Below, piece by piece: positions 50,903 through 60,114 of a DNA stretch of 64,000 bases. Source of the DNA: Mesorhizobium sp. (GTDB lineage Bacteria; Pseudomonadota; Alphaproteobacteria; Rhizobiales; Rhizobiaceae). Numbering within the stretch: the first letter of the stretch is position 1; the number at the start of each line of letters is the position of its first letter. The notes beneath the pieces were generated by a model that was not told where the DNA came from, made no database searches, and saw only the letters and a program-made list of their open reading frames with translations. The DNA lies in NCBI GenBank assembly GCA_004017275.1, contig SAKE01000016.1:78230-142229 (forward strand), in the 5' to 3' direction. The translations under genes were made by a program, and so were the position numbers.

Positions 50903-51976
50903 ATGACGGGAATCGCGCTGTCGGGCGTATCAAAGCACTTTGGCGCAGTCGAAGTGATCCGCGACGTGAGCCTGGACATTGAGCCAGGAGAGCTGGTCGT
51001 GTTTCTCGGTCCGTCCGGTTCTGGCAAGACGACGCTGCTCCGGATGATCGCCGGCCTCGAAACCATTGACGAGGGCACGCTGACGATCGACGGGGTGCGC
51101 TCGGAGAACCTCGCGCCGGGCAGGCGCAACGTCGCGATGGTCTTCCAGAACTATGCGCTTTACCCACATATGACAGTCGCGGAGAACATGGCCTTTGGGC
51201 TAAGGAACATTCGGGTCGCGCCGGATGCCATACGCCAACGGATCGCGGAGGCGGCGCGCATCTTGGAGATCGAAGCGCTGCTCCACCGCCGGCCGTCGCA
51301 ACTCTCCGGCGGGCAGCGCCAGCGCGTGGCCATCGGGCGTGCGATCGTCAAGGAGCCCAAGGCATTCCTGTTCGACGAGCCCCTCTCCAATCTAGACGCG
51401 GCGCTTCGAGCCCGTACACGCGTCGAGCTTGCCGAGCTGCATCAGCGTTTGAAGTCGACGATAATCTACGTCACCCACGACCAGGTGGAAGCGATGACCC
51501 TCGCCGACCGTATTGTGATCCTCAACGATTGCCGGATTGAGCAGATGGGAAGACCCGACGAGGTCTATGCACGTCCGGCGTCGCGATTCGTCGCGACCTT
51601 CGTCGGGTCTCCGGCGATGAACATTCTGCCTGTTACGGTTTCGGGCTCTGGCGACAGGCTCAATGCGCGCTTGACTGATGGATCACTCGTCGGACTTCCT
51701 GGCGCGCCGGTCAACATGGATTGGCGCGAGCTGGGAGTGCGGCCGGAATCGCTGACTGTCGTCTCCGAGGGTCATGAAGCATCCGCCAGGGCCACCGTTG
51801 TCGAGCGCCTTGGCGAGCGAACGCTCGTCTATGCGCGGCTTGCGGATGGGACGCAGGTTACGGCACAAGATCGCGGGCTTTCGAGCGTCAAACCGGGCGA
51901 CGCCGTTCGGCTGAAGTTCGACACCGCCGCCCTGCATCTCTTCGCCGCGGACGGATCGACCTGGCACGCGCGCTGA
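50903..51976 (+). CDS. Sugar ABC importer ATP-binding protein (UgpC/MsmX-like)
   Basis: 357 residues from ATG 50903. Walker A GPSGSGKT at 36-43, signature LSGGQ at 134-138, Walker B FLFDEP near 155-160, then D-loop SNLD. The C-terminal OB-like TOBE region (about 240-357) is the carbohydrate-family type. It energises the permeases at 52041-53764. It is placed convergently to them, unlike most operons of this class. Confidence 0.94.
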   Translation: MTGIALSGVSKHFGAVEVIRDVSLDIEPGELVVFLGPSGSGKTTLLRMIAGLETIDEGTLTIDGVRSENLAPGRRNVAMVFQNYALYPHMTVAENMAFGLRNIRVAPDAIRQRIAEAARILEIEALLHRRPSQLSGGQRQRVAIGRAIVKEPKAFLFDEPLSNLDAALRARTRVELAELHQRLKSTIIYVTHDQVEAMTLADRIVILNDCRIEQMGRPDEVYARPASRFVATFVGSPAMNILPVTVSGSGDRLNARLTDGSLVGLPGAPVNMDWRELGVRPESLTVVSEGHEASARATVVERLGERTLVYARLADGTQVTAQDRGLSSVKPGDAVRLKFDTAALHLFAADGSTWHAR

Positions 51977-52040
51977 CGGGGCCTGAGCCCGCCGAGCGGG
52001 GTCGTGCCCTCTGCCATAGCGGTTCGCTTGCGGTCCGAGG

Positions 52041-52883
52041 CTAGCCTTTGATACCTGCCGAGAGCGTTATCGCTTCGGTTACTCGGCGCTGGAAGAAGAG
52101 GTAGGCTAGAGCCACCGGAAGGCCGGCCAGTACGGCTGCCGACAGCTGGCGCGCGTAGTAGACACCGAAGGCGTCATTAACCTGCGTGATGCCGACGGTG
52201 ATCGTCATCATCTCGGTGCGGGTCACCGAAAGGAACGGCCACAAAAACGCGTTCCACGTCCAGATGAAGCAGACGATCGACAGCGCCGTCGTTACCCCCC
52301 AATTCATCGGCATGTAGACCTTGAAGAGGATCCCGAATTCAGATGCATTGTCCATGACCGCGGCCTCGCGGAAGTCCTTCGGGACCTGATCGAAGAACTG
52401 CTTGTACACGATGACGATGACGGGGTGGATAAGCTGCGGCAACATGATTCCGGCCCAGCTGTTGAGCAGGCCAAGGTCGGCGACCAGTACGAAATGATTG
52501 ATGATCAGCGCCGAAGTTGGCACCATGAAGGAGGCGAGGATCAACCACCATAGCGCGATCCGTCCCGGGAACCTCAACTGCGAGATCGCGTAGCCGCACA
52601 GCATCGAGATGAAGATGGTGATGACCGTTACGCCGATCGCGACCGCCACCGAATTGATGTACCAGGCGCCGATCTGTGTGGTGGTCAGGGCGTCAATGTA
52701 GTTCTCCAGCGTCGGCGTCTCGGGCCAGAGTTCGATGTAAGGCCGGACGACTTCGTCGTCCGGTTTGAGCGATGAGATCACACCCCAATAGAGCGGGAAC
52801 GCCCATAGGACGGCCCAGACGAGCGTCAGTGCCGTGACTATCCCGCCCCAAAAGTTCCAGCGTTGCGCAGCCATGGCGTTCAT
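52041..52883 (-). CDS. Carbohydrate ABC transporter permease, MalG-like
   Basis: 280 residues from ATG 52883, overlapping the upstream permease stop (ATGA). Six helices; the EAA loop lies in KDFREAAVMDNASEFGILFKVYMPMNWG. It forms the inner-membrane channel together with the 52880-53764 product. The last gene of the binding protein-permease-permease operon. Confidence 0.93.
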   Translation of the reverse strand: MNAMAAQRWNFWGGIVTALTLVWAVLWAFPLYWGVISSLKPDDEVVRPYIELWPETPTLENYIDALTTTQIGAWYINSVAVAIGVTVITIFISMLCGYAISQLRFPGRIALWWLILASFMVPTSALIINHFVLVADLGLLNSWAGIMLPQLIHPVIVIVYKQFFDQVPKDFREAAVMDNASEFGILFKVYMPMNWGVTTALSIVCFIWTWNAFLWPFLSVTRTEMMTITVGITQVNDAFGVYYARQLSAAVLAGLPVALAYLFFQRRVTEAITLSAGIKG

Positions 52884-53764
52884 CGGCGCCGCCTTTCGGC
52901 GAACCGGAGCAGTTGGAATTGCAGGACCGAGACGACGACCACAAGCACGAAGAGGGTGACGGCGACAGCAGCCGCCCTGCCTCCCTGGTTCTGCTGGAAG
53001 GCCTTCTGGAAGACGTAGTAGACGAGCACCATATTGTCGTTCGGCCGGCCGCCGATCGAGAACAGATAGACCTGATCGAAGATCTTGAGCTGCAGGATGA
53101 GTTGGATGGTCAATACCAGCGAGGTGATCGGCCATAGCAGTGGCCAGGTGATACGCCGGAACGTGGTCCATCGCGTCGAGTTGTCGAGCGCCGCGGCTTC
53201 GTAGATCTCCGCTGATATGGACCGCAGTCCGGCGAGGAAGAGAAGGATCGAGAAGCCCGCGGTCCACCAGATCGTCACCCCGGCCACCGCCGGCAAGAAC
53301 CAGACGCGCGACTTAAAGACCGGTACGCGCGGGATTCCCAGCCAGTCCAGGACATGCATCGCGATCCCGAACTGGAAATTCAGCGTCCAGTCCCAGATCA
53401 GATAGACTACGGACACCGGCAGGATGTAGGGCAGGAAGAACAGCGCCAGCACGATCGCCTGGAAACGGCCCTTGAGGCGCGACACGCCAAGCGCGATCAA
53501 CAGGGCGACGAGTGTCCCGGGGACGACCGTCATCAGCACAAAATAGGCGGTGTTCCAGACCGCGCGCCGGAACATCGGGTCGTTGTCGAGCCGCAGGTAG
53601 TTGTCGAGACCAACCCACTGACCCTCGCCGATCAGCGGCGCATCGGTGAAGGAGGTGCGGAACATCTGAACCGTCGGATAGACGAACGCCAGCAAGTAGA
53701 TCGCCAGGAAGGGAGCGACCAACACCAGCGCGGCAAGACGTTCAGTGCGGGAGTTGCGAAGCAT
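52880..53764 (-). CDS. Carbohydrate ABC transporter permease, MalF-like
   Basis: 294 residues, six helices. The EAA loop is in SAEIYEAAALDNSTRWTTFRRITWPLLWP. The N-terminal LAALVLVAPFLAIYLLAFVYPTVQMFRTSF is typical of UgpA/MalF proteins. It follows the binding-protein gene after a 62-base space with a strong stem-loop. Confidence 0.93.
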   Translation of the reverse strand: MLRNSRTERLAALVLVAPFLAIYLLAFVYPTVQMFRTSFTDAPLIGEGQWVGLDNYLRLDNDPMFRRAVWNTAYFVLMTVVPGTLVALLIALGVSRLKGRFQAIVLALFFLPYILPVSVVYLIWDWTLNFQFGIAMHVLDWLGIPRVPVFKSRVWFLPAVAGVTIWWTAGFSILLFLAGLRSISAEIYEAAALDNSTRWTTFRRITWPLLWPITSLVLTIQLILQLKIFDQVYLFSIGGRPNDNMVLVYYVFQKAFQQNQGGRAAAVAVTLFVLVVVVSVLQFQLLRFAERRRR

Positions 53765-53784
53765 GGCTCTTCCTCAAATATGAC

Positions 53785-53815
53785 CTGGGACCGCCCTAGG
53801 CAGGGGCGGTCCCAG
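53785..53815 (-). repeat. Intercistronic stem-loop between binding protein and permease genes
   Basis: A 12-bp stem (CTGGGACCGCCC with GGGCGGTCCCAG) and a 7-base loop lie 11 bases after the binding-protein stop and 20 bases before the permease start. Such stems commonly raise binding-protein mRNA over permease mRNA by stabilising the 5' segment or partly ending transcription. Confidence 0.75.
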
Positions 53816-53826
53816 CCTTTGAGACC

Positions 53827-55101
53827 CTACATGCTGTTCAGCTCTTCCTTGATGGATTTCACCGTCTCGCCCGGGTCCGTCTCTCCGTTGAGGGTCGGCA
53901 CGAAATAATTGGACATGATGTCGAAGATCGGCCCGGCAACACCAGCCTTGGGCGACTTCGGATCGAAGATCATGTTGGCTGTCAGCGTCGAGTAGGTCGC
54001 ATTGGGCTCCATTGCCTTGTATTCGGCCGTCTCGGTGATTGGCTTGTATGCCGGGATGTGACCTGCCGTGGCCCAGAACAGCGAATGCTTGTCCATCCAT
54101 GAGATCACCTCGAGAACGGCGGCACGCTTTTCCGGGCTGATCTGCTTGCCCTTATTCTTCGGGATTGCGAACGAGTGGCTGTCCGCATAGGTGCATGGCT
54201 TGTCGAAGATCACCGGGATCTCGACGGCGCCCCAGTCGAACAGCTTGCCTTGCTTGGCGAGGTCGGTCATCGTGGGAACTTCCCAGACGCCGTTGATCAT
54301 CATTGCGGCCTTGCCCGAAGTGAATAGGGCGACGGTTGCGGGATAGTCCGTATAGGTCGACTGCAGCCCGGCCTTTGTCCACCCTTGCAGAACCGCTAAC
54401 GCTTTCACCAGCTTTTCAGCATTGTCGCCGGCGAGGAACTCGTTGCCCGTCAGAAGCTCGCCACCTTGCTGGCACACCAGCGAATAAATGGTGCGGTACA
54501 TGAAGTTGCCGTCGGCGGTGACGCTGCCCAACGGGAACTCGACGCCGGCATCCTTCAACTTCTGCAGTGTCGCGGTGAATTCCTCCTTGTTGCCCATGCC
54601 CACGGGACGGCCGTCGTCGCCGAGCACGCCTGCCTTTTTCAGGAGGACGCGATTGTAGTACAGGACGATTGGATGAGTATCGAGCGGCACTGCATATTGC
54701 TTGCCGTCGACCGTCACGGCGTCCATCGTCGTCTTGGCGAAGTCCGAGGCCGAGAGGCCCATCTTGCTCATGTCGTCGGCGGTGATTTCTTCGAGAATGT
54801 CCTGGCTCACCGCCAGCGGGATGCGGCTGGCATGATAGGTCATGACGTCTGCGGCCTCACCGACCGCGGCCGAGGTCTGCACCTTCGCGTAGAAGGGCGT
54901 GCCCCACTCCAGCGTCGTGGCGTCGATCTTGATCTTGCCGGCGTGGGCGGCGTTGAAGTCAGTGATCATCTGCTTCATGCGCACTCCGTCACCGCCGCCG
55001 AGGAAATCCCACCATATGACGGTCTCTTCGGCCTGGGCCGCGACGGCCCAAAATCCTCCGGCTGCAACCACCGCTATGGCCATCATCGTGCGAAAGTTCA
55101 T
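53827..55101 (-). CDS. Extracellular sugar-binding protein of ABC importer
   Basis: 424 residues. The signal peptide is about 1-24 (VVAAGGFWAVAAQA-EE). The family 1 binding-protein fold is shown by VIWWDFLGGGDGVRMKQMITDFNAAH, VMTYHASRIPLAVSQD, KQYAVPLDTHPIVLYYNR, and FTSGKAAMMINGVWEVP. It binds the sugar in the periplasm and feeds the permeases. With the GH51 enzyme next door, arabinose-containing oligosaccharides are the likely ligand. Confidence 0.94.
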   Translation of the reverse strand: MNFRTMMAIAVVAAGGFWAVAAQAEETVIWWDFLGGGDGVRMKQMITDFNAAHAGKIKIDATTLEWGTPFYAKVQTSAAVGEAADVMTYHASRIPLAVSQDILEEITADDMSKMGLSASDFAKTTMDAVTVDGKQYAVPLDTHPIVLYYNRVLLKKAGVLGDDGRPVGMGNKEEFTATLQKLKDAGVEFPLGSVTADGNFMYRTIYSLVCQQGGELLTGNEFLAGDNAEKLVKALAVLQGWTKAGLQSTYTDYPATVALFTSGKAAMMINGVWEVPTMTDLAKQGKLFDWGAVEIPVIFDKPCTYADSHSFAIPKNKGKQISPEKRAAVLEVISWMDKHSLFWATAGHIPAYKPITETAEYKAMEPNATYSTLTANMIFDPKSPKAGVAGPIFDIMSNYFVPTLNGETDPGETVKSIKEELNSM

Positions 55102-55192
55102 CTCAGCTTCCTCCCGAGTACGGCGGTTAGATCCGCCTTGAACGTTTCAATGCTACACCAAACCAAACCGCCCGCAACGGATTTTACGGTAT

Positions 55193-55211
55193 ATATCTGA
55201 TAGTCGGATAT
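55193..55211. promoter_or_regulatory. Candidate operator ATATC-N9-GATAT before the sugar operon
   Basis: It lies between the GH51 stop (55217) and the binding-protein start (55101). A motif of the same shape, TGTATC-N9-GATACA, is in front of the HTH regulator gene (57778-57798). The shared TATC-N9-GATA form suggests one regulator for both. Confidence 0.5.
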
Positions 55212-55216
55212 TTAAC

Positions 55217-56722
55217 TCAGAGTGTCAGACGCACCATCGAGTAGGAGTGCGGTGGCAAGCTCAGCGTCATTCCCTTGCTGCTGAGTGCCGCCCCGTTGCC
55301 TTTGACCGGTGATACGTTGTCCGGCGCGTCTTTCGTGTTGCAAGCTTCGAGATCGTCATGGCGAATGATCGTATGCTCGATGGACTTGGCGGCGAACCGC
55401 TCGAGGGCGACGTCGGCCTCTATCGTCTCGGACCCATGCCGGTTGATCGCGAAGAAGGTCAATGTGCCGGTGTTCGAATCATGTACGCCTGTAATGTCGA
55501 GCCATGGCACCTTGTCGGCCGCGGCCGCGTCATAGGTAGGCACCTCGACCGCGAGCTGCAGCGCGGTGCCGCGGCCGTGTCTGGAGGCCAGCATAAAAGG
55601 CCAGTAGATCGTCTGCCGCCAGGCGCCGCCGCCGGGATCGGTCATGATCGGCGCGATAACGTTCACCAACTGCGCAATGCAGGCGATGCGAACAATATCC
55701 GAGCGTCGGATGAAGGTGTTTATGATGCAGCCGACCTGCAGCACGTCCTCGAAATTGTAGATGTCTTCCAAAAGCCTGGGCGCTTCCGGCCAGTCCCAGA
55801 CGCGCATACGCTCGGCATCCCGCTTGCGCTGATGGTACCAGACGTTCCACTCGTCGAAGGAGATCTTCACATCCCGCTTCGAGCGCGTCTTGGCCTTCAC
55901 GTAGTCGATGATGCCCGCGACCGTGCCAATGTAACGGTCGAGCTTGGCCGGAAGAGCGAGATATTCGGCCGTATTCTTCTCGTAGTTCTCGAAATACATG
56001 TGGAGAGAGATGTAGTCGACCTGCTCGTAGGTCGCTTCCAACACGGTTGCTTCCCACTGCGGATAGGTCGGCATGTTGGAATGCGACGAGCCGCAGACGA
56101 CAAGCTCTACCGTCGGGTCGAGGCCGCGCAGCGCCTTGGCGGTCTCGTTGGCGAGATGGCCGTATTCGCCCGCCGATTTGTGGCCGACCTGCCAGGGACC
56201 GTCCATTTCATTGCCGAGACACCAGAGGCGGCAGTTCCAGGGCTGCGTGCGTCCGTTCCTGGCCCTGAGGTCGGACCAGTAGCTGCCGCCCGGGTGGTTG
56301 ACGTATTCAACGAAGGCCCGCGCCTCGTCGAGGCCACGGGAGCCGAGATTGACAGCAAGCATCATCTCGGTGCCGGCTTTTTCGGCCCAGTCGGCGAATT
56401 CGTGGATTCCAACCAGGTTCGGCTCCGTGGTGCGCCAGGCAAGATCGAGCCGCCGCGGGCGGTTCTCCTTTGGGCCTATGCCGTCTTCCCAATTGTAGGC
56501 GGACACGAAGTTGCCACCCGGGTAACGGCAGATCGGAGTGTCGAGCGCACGCACCAACTCGATCACGTCCTTGCGCATTCCCTCTGCGTCCGCTTGCGGA
56601 TGTCCGGGCTCGTAGATGCCCGTATAGACCGCCCGGCCGAGATGCTCGAGAAACGAGCCGTAAAGACGTTTGTCGATATTCGCGATGGCATAGGCCGCGT
56701 TCGCCGTGACTCTGGCCTTCAT
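55217..56722 (-). CDS. GH51 alpha-L-arabinofuranosidase
   Basis: 501 residues from ATG 56722, with GGGAGGG upstream (GTG 56734 is the in-frame alternative). It releases terminal arabinofuranose from arabinan or arabinoxylan oligomers. The catalytic acid/base is E172 (WCLGNEMDGPWQ) and the nucleophile is E291 (ISFDEWNVWYH). No signal peptide, so it acts in the cytosol on imported oligomers. A TIM barrel is followed by a beta domain (about 380-501). Its 3' end leads into the importer operon. Confidence 0.94.
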   Translation of the reverse strand: MKARVTANAAYAIANIDKRLYGSFLEHLGRAVYTGIYEPGHPQADAEGMRKDVIELVRALDTPICRYPGGNFVSAYNWEDGIGPKENRPRRLDLAWRTTEPNLVGIHEFADWAEKAGTEMMLAVNLGSRGLDEARAFVEYVNHPGGSYWSDLRARNGRTQPWNCRLWCLGNEMDGPWQVGHKSAGEYGHLANETAKALRGLDPTVELVVCGSSHSNMPTYPQWEATVLEATYEQVDYISLHMYFENYEKNTAEYLALPAKLDRYIGTVAGIIDYVKAKTRSKRDVKISFDEWNVWYHQRKRDAERMRVWDWPEAPRLLEDIYNFEDVLQVGCIINTFIRRSDIVRIACIAQLVNVIAPIMTDPGGGAWRQTIYWPFMLASRHGRGTALQLAVEVPTYDAAAADKVPWLDITGVHDSNTGTLTFFAINRHGSETIEADVALERFAAKSIEHTIIRHDDLEACNTKDAPDNVSPVKGNGAALSSKGMTLSLPPHSYSMVRLTL

Positions 56723-56824
56723 GATCCCTCCCACTGCGGACTGTCAATCCGACTTTCCGGTCTATATCCGGGTCGCGGGTCAGTTAAGGGCGGAGTTCAT
56801 CCATCCGTCAAGGGTCATATGCTC

Positions 56825-57751
56825 TCAAGCCTTGAGCAGGCGCAGAACGATATCGTTGCTGTAATTGCCGAAGCCGCTGCCGAAGATGTTTATGCCGCCG
56901 GGGTGGCGCGCATCTTCCTTCACGCCGATTCGTATCCGGATCGAGCGGTGCCGGTCGAGCTCCAGATCAGCCAGCGAGCATTTGGAAACCTTGGCATCGC
57001 CGCGATAGGTGCCGTTGTTCGTGACGCGCCAGTGTACGAGGTCGCCATACTGCGATCCGGCTAGCTTCCACCAGCCGGGCGTATGCTTGCCGCGCTTGTC
57101 GCCATAGTCGGCCGGCGCCGTCCAGGTATCTATCTCGTGTCCGTTGATCGCGACCGTGATGTCCGATGGCCAATCCTTCGATGTGCCCGGCACCTCGGAC
57201 GAAAGCTCCATCGCCAGTTCCAACCGGCCGACCTTGGCATTGGCAAGCGTCGCATTGTTTGGAAACTGGTATTCGACGAAGCCGCGGGTGAACCACAGCA
57301 GTCCGGCCCGCATACGGTCAGGATCGAGGAAGGTGTCGGGCACATCGAGAAGTCCGATGACGCCGTCCTTTGAACACAGGCCGCAGGGAGCGGAAACTTC
57401 GCATCTCGTATAGAGTCCAAGCGGCATCGCCACTTCTATGACGCTGAGATCCTGCGCCGGGGTGCGGTCCTTGAAGACGACAACCAATTCGGAGAAGGTC
57501 GAATAGCAGACCTTCTGGCTTCCCTTGCGCGCCTTCTGTGATTTCGTGTCGATCAAGCCGACATCGACAAGAACCTGGATATTTGCGGAAATTGTGGATT
57601 GCGGAAGACCCAGTTCTTCGGCCACTTGATTGACGTTTTTGGGCCCTTTGCGGTGCAGCAGATCGAGAATCCGGAGCCGGACCTCGCTCGCAAGGCTCTT
57701 CAACAAATCAAGCCGCTCAAGCGGATCGACAACCATGATTTCATTCGACAT
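56825..57751 (-). CDS. ArsR-like HTH regulator with C-terminal ligand domain, arabinoside locus
   Basis: About 308 residues from ATG 57751 (MSNEIMVVDPLERLDLLKSL); GTG 57769 in frame is possible. The winged helix is at about 15-80 (ASEVRLRILDLLHRKGPKNVNQVAEELGLPQSTISANIQVL). A cysteine-bearing middle (RCEVSAPCGLCSKDGVIG) is followed by a beta-rich C-terminal part (GRLELAMELSSEVPGTSKDWPSDITVAINGHEIDTWT), which looks like a sugar-binding or jelly-roll fold. It resembles regulators of the COG4189 type. It lies upstream of the GH51 gene on the same strand and probably senses arabinoside. Confidence 0.82.
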   Translation of the reverse strand: MSNEIMVVDPLERLDLLKSLASEVRLRILDLLHRKGPKNVNQVAEELGLPQSTISANIQVLVDVGLIDTKSQKARKGSQKVCYSTFSELVVVFKDRTPAQDLSVIEVAMPLGLYTRCEVSAPCGLCSKDGVIGLLDVPDTFLDPDRMRAGLLWFTRGFVEYQFPNNATLANAKVGRLELAMELSSEVPGTSKDWPSDITVAINGHEIDTWTAPADYGDKRGKHTPGWWKLAGSQYGDLVHWRVTNNGTYRGDAKVSKCSLADLELDRHRSIRIRIGVKEDARHPGGINIFGSGFGNYSNDIVLRLLKA

Positions 57752-57777
57752 ATGGCCCGCACTCGTCACACGGGTTA

Positions 57778-57798
57778 TGTATCAGCAGATCAGATACA
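57778..57798. promoter_or_regulatory. Candidate operator TGTATC-N9-GATACA before the HTH regulator
   Basis: Perfect 6-bp arms with a 9-base spacer lie about 26 bases before the regulator ATG. The same shape recurs at 55193-55211. It is probably an autoregulatory site. Confidence 0.55.
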
Positions 57799-57873
57799 AA
57801 TAAAGCCGGTGGCGTTATAAATTGAGCCGTCTAGAAGCCCCGCCGGCCGAGATTTTCCAGCGTCAGCCAGTTG

Positions 57874-59595
57874 CTACCCCGCCTCCAGCTTCCCTTTCAG
57901 CTGCGCCCGTGCGTCGCGGATCGAGGCGGCGTAGGTCACCAGCGGGCGCTTGACGCCGTGGTTGATCAGCATGCGCCGTATTGGCGGCGCGGCACCTGAT
58001 ATGATGAAGCGGACACCGGCGCGTTTCGCCTTGTGCGCGGCGCCCTCGATGACATTGGCCGCCGTCGAATCGAAGAACGGTACGGCCGAACAGTCGAGGA
58101 TGAAGTTCTTGCGCTGGTCGGCTATGCGGTCCAGCACGGTGCCGACAGTCGATGCGGCGCCGAAGAAGAAGGCGCCCGATATGCGGTAGACGACGGTGTC
58201 GGCGTCGGTCGCCTCGCTGGAATCGTAGGCGTTGGTGCTGTCGGCGACATCCTCCTGCACCAGCGGCTGATCGGCCTCTACCGCAATGGACTTGGCCATG
58301 CGGTCGATGAACAGGATCGATCCCAGCACGAAGCCGACGACGATCCCTTCGGTGAGATCGCGGAAGATGACGAGCAGGAAGGTCGCCATCAGCACCAGCG
58401 CGTCGCCGCGCGAGGCGCGCAGCAAGGTGGCGAAAGCCTGTTTCTCGAACATGTTCCAGCACACGACGGCCAGCACGCCTGCAAGGGCGGCGAGTGGGAT
58501 GTAGCTGGCGAGCGGCGCGGCCACCAGCATCAGCACAAGCAGGATGGCGGAGTGGATCACGCCCGAAACCGGTCCATGGGCGCCGGCCCGCACATTGGTG
58601 GCGGTGCGGGCGATGGTGCCGGTGGCGCAGATGCCGCCGAACAGGGCGGACGCGATGTTGGCGAAGCCTTGCGCCACGAGTTCACAGTTGGAACGATGCC
58701 GGCGGCCCGTCATTCCGTCGGCGACCACCGCCGACAGCAACGATTCGATCGCACCGAGCAGGGCAAAGGCAATGGCATCCGGCAGCACGTCAATCATCCT
58801 GCCCAGGCTGACTGGTGGCAGTGCGGGCATTTGCAAACTGCGTGGGATACCGCCGAAGCGGGTGCCGATCGTCTCCGCCGGCAGCGAAAGAAGCGCCACC
58901 ACCAGCGATGCCAGCCCGATGGCGATGAGCATGGCAGGCCATGTCGGCCGCCAGCGCTTCAGGCCGGCGATGGTGAAGATGGTCAACACCGCCACGAAAG
59001 TCGCCGCCGGGTTGATGGTGCCGGCCGCCTCACCGACCGCGATCAACTTCGGCACCAGCGGTCCCGGCTCCTTGCCGGCAAGCTTCAGCCCAAACAGTTC
59101 GACGATCTGTCCGGAAAAGATGATGACGGCGATGCCGGCGGTGAAGCCGACCGTCACCGGATAGGGAATGAACTTGATGTAGGTGCCGAGACGGAGATAG
59201 CCGATGGCGAGCAGGAAGACGCCTGCCATCATCGTTGCCAGCAGCAGCCCATCGATACCGACCCGGGCAACCGTCGCGGCCACCAGCACGATGAAGGCGC
59301 CTGCAGGACCGCCGATCTGGAAGCGGCTGCCGCCGAGCGCCGAAATGATGAAGCCGCCGACGATCGAGGTGTAGAGGCCGCGCTCGGGAGTGACGCCCGA
59401 GGCGATCGCGATCGCCATCGACAAGGGCAGCGCGACGATGGCGACAGTCAGCCCGGCGATGGCGTCCGCCTTGAAGTTTGCGAGCGTGTAGCCCTCACGC
59501 CAGACCGTCACCAGCTTTGGCGTGAACAATTCGGAAAATGTCGGCTTCGCTGATTTGTGGGCCGGTTGATGCACCGCCCGCTGCGTCTGATCCAT
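57874..59595 (-). CDS. SulP-family anion transporter with STAS domain
   Basis: 573 residues. About 12-14 helices fill residues 45-430 (GLTVAIVALPLSMAIAIASGVTPERGLYTSIVGG, SRFQIGGPAGAFIVLVA, GIDGLLLATMMAGVFLLAIG). The C-terminal STAS domain is at about 455-565 (VVYRISGAFFFGAASTVGTVLDRI, FILDCSAVPFFDSTAANVIEG). It imports sulfate, bicarbonate or another anion across the inner membrane; the substrate cannot be told. An XRE gene is just upstream on the same strand. Confidence 0.93.
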   Translation of the reverse strand: MDQTQRAVHQPAHKSAKPTFSELFTPKLVTVWREGYTLANFKADAIAGLTVAIVALPLSMAIAIASGVTPERGLYTSIVGGFIISALGGSRFQIGGPAGAFIVLVAATVARVGIDGLLLATMMAGVFLLAIGYLRLGTYIKFIPYPVTVGFTAGIAVIIFSGQIVELFGLKLAGKEPGPLVPKLIAVGEAAGTINPAATFVAVLTIFTIAGLKRWRPTWPAMLIAIGLASLVVALLSLPAETIGTRFGGIPRSLQMPALPPVSLGRMIDVLPDAIAFALLGAIESLLSAVVADGMTGRRHRSNCELVAQGFANIASALFGGICATGTIARTATNVRAGAHGPVSGVIHSAILLVLMLVAAPLASYIPLAALAGVLAVVCWNMFEKQAFATLLRASRGDALVLMATFLLVIFRDLTEGIVVGFVLGSILFIDRMAKSIAVEADQPLVQEDVADSTNAYDSSEATDADTVVYRISGAFFFGAASTVGTVLDRIADQRKNFILDCSAVPFFDSTAANVIEGAAHKAKRAGVRFIISGAAPPIRRMLINHGVKRPLVTYAASIRDARAQLKGKLEAG

Positions 59596-59664
59596 GGACT
59601 GCCTTCCGCACCCTGAAAGGCGGCGGGATCGTCGGCAGGACTGTCGGCGGTCGCCGTCGCGACT

Positions 59665-59943
59665 TTATGCCGGCTCAGCCTTGGGATCTGACGGCACGAC
59701 AGGCCTGAGGCGCACGCCCCTGCCGCCGCGCTCGCTGGCCTGGTTCTCGCCGATCAGTTCCACCCCGGCCTCGTCGAGGGCCTGGATGACCTTCATCAGC
59801 GTATCGACCACGCCCCTGACCACGCCATCGCTCGCCTCCATGCGTTGTATGGTCGGAAGCGAAACGCCGGCACGCTCGGCGAGCGTCTTCTGATCGATGC
59901 CGGCCAGCGCCCTTGCGGCGCGCATCTGCGCGGCAGTGATCAT
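59665..59943 (-). CDS. XRE-family small regulator upstream of SulP gene
   Basis: 92 residues from ATG 59943 (MITAAQMRAARALAGIDQKTLAERAGVSLPTIQRME), a complete helix-turn-helix. The C-terminal part (DTLMKVIQALDEAGVELIGE) is the usual second half. It is 69 bases upstream of the SulP gene on the same strand and may control it. Confidence 0.88.
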   Translation of the reverse strand: MITAAQMRAARALAGIDQKTLAERAGVSLPTIQRMEASDGVVRGVVDTLMKVIQALDEAGVELIGENQASERGGRGVRLRPVVPSDPKAEPA

Positions 59944-60114
59944 CGGCCGGAATCCCCGTCTGAGTCTGCGGAAATCACGTATAATACCATCATTATGACG
60001 TTTCAAGCATCAGCATGCATGCCTGAGACGTAAGCCGTCGCCTGAGTGCCATTTTCCGGATACTTCCTGAGGATTGCGAGCTAGGGTGTTCCATCTGGGC
60101 AGGGGTTAACGCGG

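Noticed and set aside
58033..59553. 506-codon plus-strand frame opposite the SulP gene
   Set aside because: High-GC shadow of SulP, dominated by Gly/Asp/His/Arg, with no motif.
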